Source of the DNA: Merluccius polli
Lineage: Eukaryota; Chordata; Actinopteri; Gadiformes; Merlucciidae
Length of the DNA stretch: 64,000 nucleotides
Direction: 5' to 3'
Assembly (NCBI GenBank): GCA_030340625.1
Contig: JAOPHQ010003130.1
Span: 1 to 64,000, forward strand
Shown: piece by piece, positions 12,686 to 23,660 of the stretch
How positions within the stretch are numbered: position 1 is the stretch's first letter
How the letters are laid out: the number at the start of each line of letters is the position of its first letter
Translations under genes and position numbers: made by a program
The notes under the pieces: generated by a model
Databases searched by the model: none
Told to the model about the DNA's origin: nothing
The model's input: only the letters and a program-made list of their open reading frames with translations

Positions 12686-13241
12686 CTAAAACAACATGCC
12701 TCTTTTGGCGTTAGTGAATGAACTGAGAATGCTCTGACTTTTTGCTTAAATATATTCCTTAAAATTAGATAATGTCTCATATAGGCCATAAAAAAAGCAG
12801 AATGGCACTTTGATGTTTATGGTTACCTATATTGAATTCATTTGTATTTCGCTGAGTTATGTGTTGATATTTTTGATGCGATTACTGTTGCTGTCCTTCT
12901 CAGTGGTGCTGAAACATGTTTTCCCTGGTCGAATGCAGATGCATTTACACTACAAAACATATGTTGAATGTCATTTCAGTGAGATGTAGCAAAAAGCATT
13001 AAACAAGATTATTTAGTATATGAAACCAATGATTATGGAAATGTTACATATAGATTGTTTAGGGCAGAATTGTATCAATCATTCAGTTTCTCATTTGTTT
13101 TGTTTGGGAATTGTTAAATGCTTGCTTTGTTTCATGAATGGCAAACACACTGTTGATCCATTTAGGCCAAATGTTGCACCATCAAACAGCAAAATTATAC
13201 AGCACTTCTTTACTAATTACAATTCAATCACAATCGCTCAC
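12686..13241. other. Spacer between L3 promoter and L4 donor
   Basis: AT-rich. Apart from the split RE1 at 12890-12913 it holds nothing recognised. Its last 110 bases resemble the equivalent stretch after L6 (19800-19905), including CCAT(C/T)AAACAGCAAAAT, showing that L4 and L6 share downstream flank by descent. Confidence 0.55.
12890..12913 (-). promoter_or_regulatory. Split (non-canonical) RE1/REST site after L4
   Basis: On the minus strand the half-site TTCAGCACC is followed by 8 bases (ACTGAGAA) and then GGACAGC. Canonical RE1 has a 2-base gap. REST is known to bind half-sites set 5-8 bases further apart, and the gap here is 6 more than canonical. It lies ~330 bases downstream of the L4 donor. 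Confidence 0.55.
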
Positions 13242-15695
13242 CTGCTGGCTCTCAAAGGTCCAGGTGCTGTCAGGTAAAGATGCGTCTAAGACGTTGATCA
13301 TGTCTTTAAAGTCTGTGGTACTGCTGGGTTTAACGAAGGTGAAATCACTGTACTCTGACATGGGAGAGAGACAGGACCTGAAGGACTGACTCTGAGACAA
13401 CATGTCTCCTCCCAGGACCTCCACGTACTTAATAGGCCCATCAGTGTTGAGCTGGATCTGGAGGTTTCTGTTGGGGTTCTTGTAGTCCTCGCTGTCGCTC
13501 CGTCTCATGCAGCAACTACCACTGCTTCTGCTGCTCTTAAGACACTTAACAGCTAGAATGAGAAAAGTCACCAGAGAGAGCACAGACACTGAGGCCAGAG
13601 AGAGAATCAAATAAAGAGTGATTCTCCCAGTTTTCTTGCTAGAATCGTCCGTCTTCTGTCTGAGGTCCAAAATGGGCTCGTGAAGACCGTCCTCTAAGAG
13701 GATGGACACTGTGACCGTGGTGGACTGAACCGGATCCCCATCGTCCTTAATCTCTATGAGCAGTCTCTGAGAGGAGTCATCCTGCTCAGACACAGCACGT
13801 TTAGTCCTCACCTCCCCTGTGTAGAGGTTGACAGCGAACAGAGAGGCGTCTGTGGCCTCTGCCAGTCTATAAGAGATCCAGGCGTTATGCCCCGAGTCGG
13901 CATCTACAGCTGTTACCTTGGTAACCAAGTGACCTGCTTTGGATGAACGAGGCGTCCTCTGTTGAGAGAGTGAGCCATGGACAGCGGAGGAGGGGTAAAT
14001 AACAGTGGGGGCGTTATCGTTCTGGTCCAGAATGAAAACATGAACAGTAGTGTTGCTGCTCAGAGACGGAGAACCGTGGTCCTTTGCCTGCACCTGAATC
14101 TGAAACACCTTCAGTTTCTCATAGTCAAAGGAGTGCATGCTGTAGATGCTGCCGTTATCAGAGTTGATGTAGACATAGGAGGACACAGACACATCCTGGA
14201 CTTTAGAATCCAAGATGGAGTAGGAGAGCTTGGCATTTTCCCCATAGTCTAAATCAGTTGCTGATACAGAGTACAATATAGAGCCTGGTGTCCCATTTTC
14301 TTTTACATAAATATTATATGACTGCTGGGAGAAAATAGGAGGATTGTCATTTACATCAGTTATGCTGACAGTTATTATTGTCTTATTAGTCAGAGAAGGG
14401 GAGCCTGAATCAGTTGCTGTTATTTCTAGATTATACAATGAGACACTCTCCCTGTCTATAACACTGCTAGTAACCAGTGCGTAACTATTGGAAAAAGAGG
14501 GTTTCAGGCTGAAAGGGGAGGATTTAGGAAGATTTAAGACTACTTTGCCGTTATTACCCGAATCAAGATCTCTGGCACTTAGTAACGCTACAACAGTGCC
14601 AGCAGCTGCGTCTTCACGCACAGGCTTCGGCTGAGAGGTGAGAATAATCTCGGGCGCATTGTCATTAACGTCTAAAACGTCCACGTGTACAATACAGTGG
14701 CCTTCCATTCTAGGGTTACCTTTATCTTTGGCGGTGACGTCAATTTCATAGTTTGATTTTGATTCGTAATCCAATTTCCCTTTAAGAAATATTTTGCCCG
14801 ACATCGCATCGACGTGGAATAGAGACCGCACATTTTCCTGTGTGTGTGTTCCGAATGAATATTCAATTTCTCCATTTTGTCCGTCGTCAATATCTGTCGC
14901 TTTAGTCTGTACTATCATCGTGCCTTCTATTGTATCTTCGCTTATAGATAATTTGTACATCGTTTTCTCAAAAACCGGGACGTTGTCATTGTTGTCTAGC
15001 ACTCTAATAGTGATTTGAGCTGAACCAGATCTCACAGGATTACCTCCGTCGAGTGCTGTTAATACGAGTGTGTGTAAAGGTTTTCTTTCTCTGTCCAATT
15101 GTTTCGCAAGGATCAACTCCGGAACTTTCCTTCCCCCAGCAACATCGTTAACTTTTATGCTAAAGCAATCGTCTTTACTGAGAGTATACGACTTCAACGA
15201 ATTAATCCCAACGTCGGGGTCTAATGCGCTTTCTAAAGGAAAGCGTATTCCTGTCGCGGTTGATTCTGCTATATCTAATGTCACCTCCTTTGAAGGAAAC
15301 CTGGGGGAATTATCGTTTATATCCTGTATTTCAACTTCTACCCGATGAAGCTGTAATGGGTCTTCAATTACAACTTGAAGTGGCAATATACAGCTCGCGC
15401 TTTGTCCACATAAATCCTCTCTGTCTATTCTGTCGTTCACCACCAGCTCTCCCTTCCCCGTGTCCACGCTGAAATACTGCGTACCAGCCTCGGAGGCGAC
15501 GCGCAGTTTTCTGTCAAAAATCTCTGATAATCCCAAACCCAGGTCTATGGCTAAATGTCCTACCACGGAGCCCTGTTTAAGTTCCTCCGGGATGGTGTAG
15601 CGAGGCTGTCCGTCTATTGTAGTCCACAAGAGAAAGAAATGATACCACCACAAAGCGTGCCATCTCCAGTCCCGGTATCGCATTCCCTTTGTCAT
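13242..15695 (-). CDS. pcdhg: Clustered protocadherin gamma-type variable exon (L4)
   Basis: Intact 818-codon exon, start MTKGMRYRDWRWHALWWYHF, 239 bases below its promoter motif; donor ESQQ|GTGAGC (GT at 13240-13241). Leader, six EC repeats with five xNDN linkers at the same positions as L1, helix and tail are all present. EC1 carries CGQSASC. EC1-EC4 are distinct from the other left exons. The start of EC5 shares the variant SVSATDLDYGENAK with L6, whereas L1, L3 and L5 have SISASDLDLGENAK, so the homogenised blocks are not all from one donor. Its downstream flank also matches L6. Confidence 0.94.
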
Positions 15696-15928
15696 TCCCG
15701 GTCTGTTAAGATATTATTCCAAAAACGTATATTTATCATACGGAATCACCGCATTACAAACCATCGCCGCAAATTATATTCCACAAAAATACCTTCTGAG
15801 ATATCCATGTGTAATATGCAAGGATATTTGTAAAATATTCATTTTCCGAGAGCATTACGACAGCCTTGCTCTCTTCAAATACTATGCACCATAACTGTTG
15901 TATTTGGAAGGCTATGGACCAGAGAAAG

Positions 15929-16023
15929 GATCTCTTTGTACAGTTCTGTATACTATTGGTGCAGAGCGTCGTTCCCTGTTATCCAATCAGAGGTTACCTG
16001 GAGAGCGCTCTTAAAGCCACAGC
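15929..16023 (-). promoter_or_regulatory. Promoter block of L4
   Basis: GATCTCTTTGTACAGTTCTG, TACTATTGGTGCA, then CCAATCAGAG and GAGAGCGCTCTTAAAGCC. The CGCT core is absent from the first box (TACTATTGG). CTTTGTACAG starts at 15934. Confidence 0.75.
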
Positions 16024-16108
16024 AGCACTGGAGCCTCTGCTTTCCTTAAGTATCGAGTTCAGCCAATTATTTATGAGAAAGGAGCACTTTCTGTTTTCAA
16101 ACTACATG

Positions 16109-16109
16109 T

Positions 16110-16204
<95 letters not shown>
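16109..16204. repeat. (CA)n microsatellite
   Basis: Uninterrupted CA run of about 95 bp upstream of L4. Confidence 0.97.
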
Positions 16205-16205
<1 letters not shown>

Positions 16206-16288
16206 CCTTCCTTGCCATTAGGAGTTATTAAGGAGTTGTTGGAGTCACCCACAAAAAACAGTTATGGGAAACTGCATTATGACATAAA

Positions 16289-16340
<52 letters not shown>

Positions 16341-16345
16341 TTTTA
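16289..16345. repeat. (AT)n run followed by poly-T
   Basis: About 44 bp of AT dinucleotides and then 12-13 T. Confidence 0.95.
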
Positions 16346-16562
16346 CAAACAATCAAAATAAACAATTCTATATCGGGGTTGAAGACCTTTACAAAAAGTA
16401 CAAAGGCGACACAAATAAAAAAAAGGTTTAGCATAGCCTAAATCATCATGAATTCAAACTCGGCCAAATCAAAATATTGCAGTGCAATCAGTATACCTTA
16501 CACACAAAATAATGTATTCACAATTGTTGTTGAATTATTATTTTGAGTAATATTCTTCTCAC

Positions 16563-19017
16563 CTGCTGGCTCTCAAAGGTCCAGGTGCTGTCAGGTAAAG
16601 ATGCGTCTAAGACATTGATCATGTCTTTAAAGTCTGTGGTACTGCTGGGTTTAACAAAGGTGAAATCACTGTACTCTGACATGGGAGAGAGACAGGACCT
16701 GAAGGACTGACTCTGAGACAACATGTCTCCTCCCAGGACCTCCACGTACTTAATAGGCCCGTCAGTGTTGAGCTGGATTTGGAGGTTTCTGTTGGGGTTC
16801 TTGTAGTCCTCGCTGTCGCTCCGTCTCATGCAGCAACTACCACTGCTTCTGCTGCTCTTAAGACACTTAACAGCTAGAATGAGAAAAGTCACGAGAGAGA
16901 GCACAGACACTGAGGCCAGAGAGAGAATCAAATAAAGAGTGATTCTCCCGGTTTTCTTGCTAGAATCATCAGTTTTGTGTCTGAGGTCCAAAATGGGCTC
17001 GTGAAGACCGTCCTCTAAAAGGAATGGACACTGTGACCGTGGTGGACTGAACCGGATCCCCATCATCCTTTATCTCTATGAGCAGTCTCTGAGAGGAGTC
17101 ATCCTGCTCAGACACAGCACGTTTAGTCCTCACCTCCCCTGTGTAGAGGTTGACAGCGAACAGAGAGGCGTCTGTGGCCTCTGCCAGTCTATAAGAAATC
17201 CAGGCGTTATGCCCCGAGTCGGCATCTACAGCTGTAACCTTGGTAACCAAGTGGCCTGCTTTGGATGAACGGGGTGTCCTCTGTTGAGAGAGTGAGCCAT
17301 GGACAGCGGAGGAGGGGTAAATAACAGCGGGGGCGTTATCGTTCTGGTCCAGAATGAAAACATGAACAGTAGCGTTGCTGCTCAGAGACGGAGAACCATG
17401 GTCCTTTGCCTGCACCTGAATCTGAAACACCTTCAGTTTCTCATAGTCAAAGGAGTGCATGCTGTAGATGCTGCCGTTATCAGAGTTGATGTAGACATAG
17501 GAGGACACAGACACATCCTGGACTTTAGAATCCAAGATGGAGTAGGACAGCTTAGCGTTCTCTCCTAAATCCAAATCAGAGGCTGATATTGAATACAGTA
17601 TAGCGCCTGCAATGCCATTCTCTTTAATATACACATTATAAAATGGCTGAGAGAAAATCGGGGGGTTGTCATTTACATCAGTGATGCTCACTGGTATAGT
17701 TTTCCTATTAGTCAGTGGAGGAGAACCTGAGTCGGTGGCTGTTATTTCAATATTATACTCTGACATGCTTTCCCTGTCTAAAACACCACTGGTAATCAGT
17801 ACATAATTGTTGGAAAATGACGGCTTCAGACTAAAAGGAATACCTTTTGGAAGTTGTAAAGTCACTTTTCCATTATCACCTGTATCAATGTCTCGTGCAC
17901 TAATTAAAGCAACCACTGTTCCGCTTGCAGCATCCTCGGGTACATTGCTGGGCTTAGAAGTGAGTGTTATTTCCGGGGCATTGTCGTTAACGTCTAAAAC
18001 CTCTACTTGCACAGTGCAATGTCCCTCCATCTCTGGAGAACCTTTATCTTTGGCACTGATATCAAATTCATAATTCGAGAATCTTTCAAAGTCCAATTCT
18101 CCTTTCAGTACAATTTCTCCAGTGACTGTATCTATATCGAATGTAGCCAACACGTAGTCTAATGTGCGTTCACCGAATGAATAGGTTATCTCTCCGTTCA
18201 AATCCTCATCAATATCCGTCGCTCTAACTTGGCTAATGATAGTGCCTTTTGTAGTATTTTCAGTTATCGTGGTTTTATAAATATTTTTTTCAAATTGGGG
18301 AACATTGTCATTAACGTCCAGGACGGTTACAATTATTTTAGAATTTCCAGATCTTACCGGATTGCCTCCATCCAAAGCACTTAATAGCAATTCGTGTACA
18401 GCTTTCTTCTCTCTGTCTAGGGGTTTTTCTAAAACCAGTTCAGGAACTTTCCTGCCGTTACTAGCGTCCTTTACTTTTAAACTAAAACATTCATCTTTAC
18501 TAAGCGTGTAAGATTTGAGAGAATTGCTTCCGACGTCTGGGTCCAAAGCGTTCTCTAACGGAAAACGCACACCAGCAATCGTTGATTCCGATATTTTCAA
18601 GTGTAATTCACTTGTTTGAAAAGTGGGGGAATTATCGTTAATGTCTTTAATATCCACCTCTATGCGGTGGAGCTGCAGTGGATTCTCGGCGACAACCTGA
18701 ATAGGTAAAACACAACTCGCGCTTTGTCCACATAACGCCTCTCTGTCTATTCTCTCGTTCACCACCAGCTCTCCCTTCCCCGTGTCCACGCTGAAATACT
18801 GCTCACCAGCCTCCGAGGTGACACGTAGTTTACGGTCAAAAATCTCCGATAATCCCAAACCCAGATCTTTGGCTACATTTCCTACCACGGAGCCCTGTTT
18901 TAGTTCCTCCGGGATGGTGTAGCGAGTCTGTCCGTCTATTGTCCTCCACAAGAGAAAGAAATGATGCCACCACAAAGCCTGCCATCTCCAGTCCCGGTAC
19001 TTCATTGTCTTTGTCAT
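16563..19017 (-). CDS. pcdhg: Clustered protocadherin gamma-type variable exon with one frameshift (L5)
   Basis: Left-type variable exon, start MTKTMKYRDWRWQALWWHHF, donor ESQQ|GTGAGA (GT at 16561-16562). I chose the ATG at 19017 rather than the in-frame ATG ten codons earlier (19047). It matches the starts of L1-L4 and lies 236 bases below the promoter motif (family range 236-241). The span is 818 codons plus one base: an extra A at 17023-17024 in the last part of EC6 turns VSILLEDG into VSIPFRGR and would remove the helix and tail. All else is intact, so a consensus error is at least as likely as true loss. EC1 loop CGQSASC, five xNDN linkers and the homogenised EC5-tail block are present. 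Confidence 0.85.
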
Positions 19018-19247
19018 TCCTCGTCTGTTATACGATGATATATCCAATAGGTATACTGTTCATCTTCAACAATTCAACGTCACAATCCATCATGCATAAT
19101 ATATTTCAGCACAAAGGTCGACGTAAATATCAATGCAATAAAATATGGAAAAATAAAGGCATTATTCATTCGGAGTATATATCCCGCTCTCTTCCAATTT
19201 CGACTATTCCAGGGGTGTAGTGATGCGAGTGCTGGAAGGAGAGATGC

Positions 19248-19343
19248 GATCTCTTTGTACAGTGCTGCATTCTATTGGTGCAGATCATCCAGCCACAATA
19301 TCCAATCAGAGACACACCGAGCTGGTCCCTTAAAGTTACAGCA
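19248..19343 (-). promoter_or_regulatory. Promoter block of L5
   Basis: GATCTCTTTGTACAGTGCTG, TTCTATTGGTGCA, then CCAATCAGAG and CCCTTAAAGTTACAGCAG. CTTTGTACAG starts at 19253. Confidence 0.75.
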
Positions 19344-19681
19344 GCATGTTATTTCAGCCTTGGACAAATTGACTACGGCATCATTTTTTATTACGTCGAT
19401 GCAATGTATCTAATTTCGAAAAATATCTTTGCTATATTTACTCTCTTTAGTACAATTTTAATTCAAATAGATTATTTTTTATACAGCAGCTGCTTTACAT
19501 AGGCCTGCCTTTATAGCCCACAGTATGTGTCATTGCCTGTAATTTAATGCATGTTTTTTTTCTTTTTATTTAAAATACTTTACTTCGTGATGTAAAATGT
19601 GTGATGAAAGTTTCCCACCTCATGGGCAGGGAAAACCATTCAGTTAGTAAACACACTAGTTAAAGACTAGTAAAAGTTAAG

Positions 19682-19730
<49 letters not shown>

Positions 19731-19905
19731 GTAGTAGTAGTAGTAGTAGTAGTAACAACATACATAAAAAATCACATAAAGTAGAAGACCAGCCTGCATA
19801 AAGGAAACCATTGATCCGATGCTGATTAGGCCAATTGATGTACCATTAAACAGCAAAATAATAAAGCACATCTTTACTAAATAGAATTCAATCACAATTG
19901 CTCAC
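19344..19905. other. Spacer between L5 promoter and L6 donor
   Basis: AT-rich. It includes a trinucleotide repeat and, before the donor, about 100 bases shared with the flank of L4. No gene or RE1 motif seen. Confidence 0.55.
19682..19755. repeat. (AAT)n-(GTA)n microsatellite
   Basis: About 16 AAT/TAA units pass into about 8 GTA units. Confidence 0.95.
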
Positions 19906-22374
19906 CTGCTGGCTCTCAAAGGTCCAGGTGCTGTCAGGTAAAGATGCGTCTAAGACGTTGATCATGTCTTTAAAGTCTGTGGTACTGCTGGGTTTAACAA
20001 AGGTGAAATCACTGTACTCTGACATGGGAGAGAGACAGGACCTGAAGGACTGACTCTGAGACAACATGTCTCCTCCCAGGACCTCCACGTACTTAATAGG
20101 CCCATCAGTGTTGAGCTGGATCTGGAGGTTTCTGTTGGGGTTCTTGTAGTCCTCGCTGTCGCTCCGTCTCATGCAGCAACTACCACTGCTTCTGCTGCTC
20201 TTAAGACACTTAACAGCTAGAATGAGAAAAGTCACCAGAGATAGCACAGACACTGAGGCCAGAGAGAGAATCAAATAAAGAGTGATTCTCCCAGTTTTCT
20301 TGTTAGAATCATCCGTCTTCTGTCTGAGGTCCAAAATGGGCTCGTGAAGACCGTCCTCTAAAAGAATGGACACTGTGACCGTGGTGGACTGAACCGGATC
20401 CCCATCATCCTTAATCTCTATGAGCAGTCTCTGAGAGGAGTCGTCCTGCTCAGACACAGCACGTTTAGTCCTCACCTCCCCTGTGTAGAGGTTGACAGCG
20501 AACAGAGAGGCGTCTGTGGCCTCTGCCAGTCTATAAGAGATCCAGGCGTTATGCCCTGAGTCGGCATCTACAGCTGTAACCTTGGTAACCAAGTGACCTG
20601 CTTTGGATGAACGGAGTGTCCTCTGTTGAGAGAGTGAGCCATGGACAGCGGAGGAGGGGTAAATAACAGCGGGGGCGTTATCGTTCTGGTCCAGAATGAA
20701 AACATGAACAGTAGCGTTGCTGCTCAGAGACGGAGAACCGTGGTCCTTTGCCTGCACCTGAATCTGAAACACCTTCAGTTTCTCATAGTCAAAGGAGTGC
20801 ATGCTGTAGATGCTGCCGTTATCAGAGTTGATGTAGACATAGGAGGACACAGACACATCCTGGACTTTAGAATCCAAGATGGAGTAGGAGAGCTTGGCAT
20901 TTTCCCCATAGTCTAGATCAGTTGCCGACACAGAGTAAAGTATTTTACCCGGTGCACAATTCTCTTTTACATGAACCGTGTAAGATGACTGTGAGAAAAC
21001 CGGGGGATTGTCATTCACATCCAACACATCAACACCGATCATTTTCTCGCTAGACAGTGATGGTTTGCCCAGATCCACTGCAGTTATCTTAACGTTGTAA
21101 TGGCCGTTGTTCTCACGGTCAAGAGCACCACGAGTGATCAACGTGTAATGATTAGAAACAGACGGGTTCAGTTTAAACGGAGAATTTGAGGAAACGCTCA
21201 GCTTCACTTTACCGTTGTCCCCTGAATCTGGGTCTTTGGCACTTATCAGCGCAACAACCGTTCCTATAGCCGAGTCTTCTTGGATGGGTGTCGTTATAGA
21301 CGTCACAATTATTTCAGGTGTATTATCATTAATGTCTATTATTTTTATTTCAATAGCACAATGCCCATCCATCTCAGGGTTACCCTTGTCTTTAGCAACC
21401 ACATCAAATTTATGTAGACTCGTTTCCTCATAATCTAAATCGCCCTTTACAACAATAGCTCCAGTTGAATGCTCAATATCAAACAAAGCTAAAATCGAAT
21501 CTATTGTTTGTTCTCGAAAGAAATATTCAATTTCTCCGTTTAAACCCTCGTCTGCGTCTGTTGCTTTGACACGCACTAACTCAGTTCCAGGTGCTGTGTT
21601 TTCTGTTACATTTATTTCATAAAGCTGTCTTTCAAACTGCGGTGCGTTATCATTATTATCAATCACTGTAACAATAATTTCAGAAGTCCCTGAACGCACT
21701 GACTCACCACCGTCTACGGCAGTCAAAATTAGCCTGTGCTCAGGTTGTTTCTCCCTATCGAGTGACTTTTCAAGAATCAGCTCTGGTATTTTACTACCAT
21801 CTTTGTGATTCTTAACGTTTAATCTGAAATGGTCGTTTTTGCTTATAACATAAGAGCGCACTGAATTAGATCCAACGTCCGGATCCCGTGCGTTCTCCAA
21901 TGGAAATCGCGCACCTGGATTTACAAGCTCCGCTATTTTTAATATATTTTCTTTTGTCGCAAACTCGGGTGAATTGTCATTAATATCTTGTATTTCAATA
22001 TCGACACGATGAAGCTGCAAAGGGTTTTCTATAACGACCTCCAAAGGTAACAGACACGGCAACTTCGGTCCACACAGTCCTTCTCTGTCTATCCGTTCAC
22101 TCACCACCAGCTCTCCCTTTGTTAAGTCCACGGTGAAATACTGCTTACCAGCCTCGGAGGTTATCCGTAATTTACGTTGGTAGAGTTCAGAGACAGCCAA
22201 TCCTAGGTCTTTCGAAATATTTCCTACCACGGAGCCCTGTTTTAGTTCCTCCGGGATGGTGTAGCGAGCCTGGCCGTCTATTGTACTCCACAAGAGAAAG
22301 AAATGATGCCACCACAAAAGCACCTGCCATGCATGTAGTCTCCTCCACATTTTCCCGCGATCTATGAAATGCAT
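19906..22374 (-). CDS. pcdhg: Clustered protocadherin gamma-type variable exon, most divergent left member (L6)
   Basis: Intact exon of 823 codons from the first ATG (815 from the ATG at 22350, MWRRLHAW). The leader WWHHFFLLWSTIDGQ is shared with L1-L5 but the first residues differ (MHFIDRGKMWRR). EC1 has its own surface (SELYQRKLRITSEAGKQYFTVDLTKG) and loop CGPKLPC. EC2-EC4 are the most different of the left group. From AKLSYSILDSK on it is the same as its neighbours, ending ESQQ|GTGAGC (GT at 19904-19905). Its promoter motif is only 177 bases above the ATG (201 for the second ATG), unlike the 236-241 of the other five. As the 5'-most left exon it borders the 8.5 kb gap. Confidence 0.93.
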
Positions 22375-22544
22375 TGCTTTCCATTTAACGCCTTACCAAG
22401 GACAGTGCTGGTAACGAGGCGTGCAGTTAAATGCTGATAAACCCTCATATTATGCAGTGTCTGTCTCTCTCCATATACGCGTCCCCTTCTTTCGCTTAAC
22501 GTTGCAACGCTGGCGGTGATGGGGCTTCGCGGGAGATATGCAGT

Positions 22545-22635
22545 AGATCTCTTTGTACAGTTCTGCACGCCATTGGTGCACAGCATTCTACCAATCACTG
22601 CTTCAGCAGGCGCCTGGAGAATAGTGACGTGTACT
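22545..22635 (-). promoter_or_regulatory. Promoter block of L6
   Basis: GATCTCTTTGTACAGTTCTG, CACGCCATTGGTGCA, then CCAATCACTG. CTTTGTACAG starts at 22551. The second half of the block is less like the others (no CTTAAAG). Confidence 0.7.
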
Positions 22636-23107
22636 GTAGTCTACAATGCAACGGCCAATGCATCACAGCAGCACGTTGTCATTTTTGCAGCATGTTGTCC
22701 ACTAAACGGCTCAAAAGATTTCAGGTTCACATTCAAGGTTCGATCAGTCTCTTATTTGTTCAGCGAAGCTTATGGCCATATCCACCTGTATTCTCGTTTG
22801 TACAGCAACATACATCCTGAAAATAAATGAATCAATGACGAATAATTCATAAATAATATTTTATGTGTCTGTAGTTGCTTTATCACAAAAACAAAAAGGA
22901 TTTAAGGAGCAATATGTAATACATTATTCTCCAATCGTGTGTCTGCATGTACAGTGGAGTCTTGTGGCGGACGAGGCTCGTCGATGCCTTCCTGTGGTCA
23001 TGAATAGCTAGTGCAGTATACTACCTACGTCATAGAGCAGAGACGCGCACGGGTGATACAATTGTGTCAGCAGCCATCATGAAATACCCGTATGGAGGTA
23101 AGTAGAG

Positions 23108-23250
23108 CACCCCCCCCCCCCTCTCTCTCTCTCTCTCTTCCTCTCTCTCTCTCTCTCTCTCTCACTCACTCACTCACTCACTCACTCACTCACTCACTCA
23201 CTCACTCACTCACTCACTCACGCACACACGCACACACGCACATACACATC
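23108..23250. repeat. Poly-C, (CT)n and (ACTC)n microsatellite
   Basis: A C run of about 12 passes into CT dinucleotides, about 16 CACT units and GCACACAC repeats. Confidence 0.95.
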
Positions 23251-23459
23251 GGTAAAAGACAAGGAATAAGTCCTGTTGCTATAAATCAAAGAGAACTACA
23301 AAGAGAATTCTTTATCTTTCTGCTCACAATACAAATTATTAACACCTAAAATGTCGGCGGCATATGGATATGAGATAAGCCTAGACGACAGTGGAATAGC
23401 CTATATATCATATTTAATTGAACAATTATTCAGTATAAACCATTTGAATGCTCATCTGT

Positions 23460-23660
23460 TTTGAGTAAAAACGGGCGACAGGGGGAGACGTGGAGAAAAC
23501 AGCGCGAGAGACGGAGAGGGAAAAGGGAGGGGGGAGCGCTGCCTCACTGAGAGAAACGGAGTAGCTTTCAGCACCACGCGGGCGGACAGCGCCACACAGG
23601 CGGCAGAGCCGTGCCGCTGCACTCCCCTCCGCTGTCACAACACAAGGCAGCTGAACCTGC
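23460..23660. promoter_or_regulatory. GC-rich, CpG-containing patch; candidate enhancer or promoter
   Basis: About 200 bp of GC-rich sequence with many CpGs in an AT-rich interval, carrying a split RE1 site at 23567-23593. There is no convincing coding segment: the minus-strand frame across it lacks any family motif. The position between two subclusters suits a regulatory element, but that is inference. Confidence 0.4.
23567..23593 (+). promoter_or_regulatory. Split (non-canonical) RE1/REST site
   Basis: Perfect half-site TTCAGCACC (23567-23575), an 8-base gap ACGCGGGC, and perfect half-site GGACAGCGCC (23584-23593). Both halves match the RE1 consensus at every base; only the spacing differs (8 instead of 2). 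Confidence 0.65.

Larger units (their letters stand above)
16024..16562. other. Spacer between L4 promoter and L5 donor
   Basis: AT-rich intron sequence containing a CA run and an AT run and nothing else recognised. Confidence 0.55.

Noticed and set aside
22915..22960. A DWR-like triplet in the minus strand (GATTGGAGA), recalling constant exon 1
   Set aside because: The surrounding residues do not match NTDWRF or PDWRY and no acceptor precedes it; likely part of a dispersed repeat.
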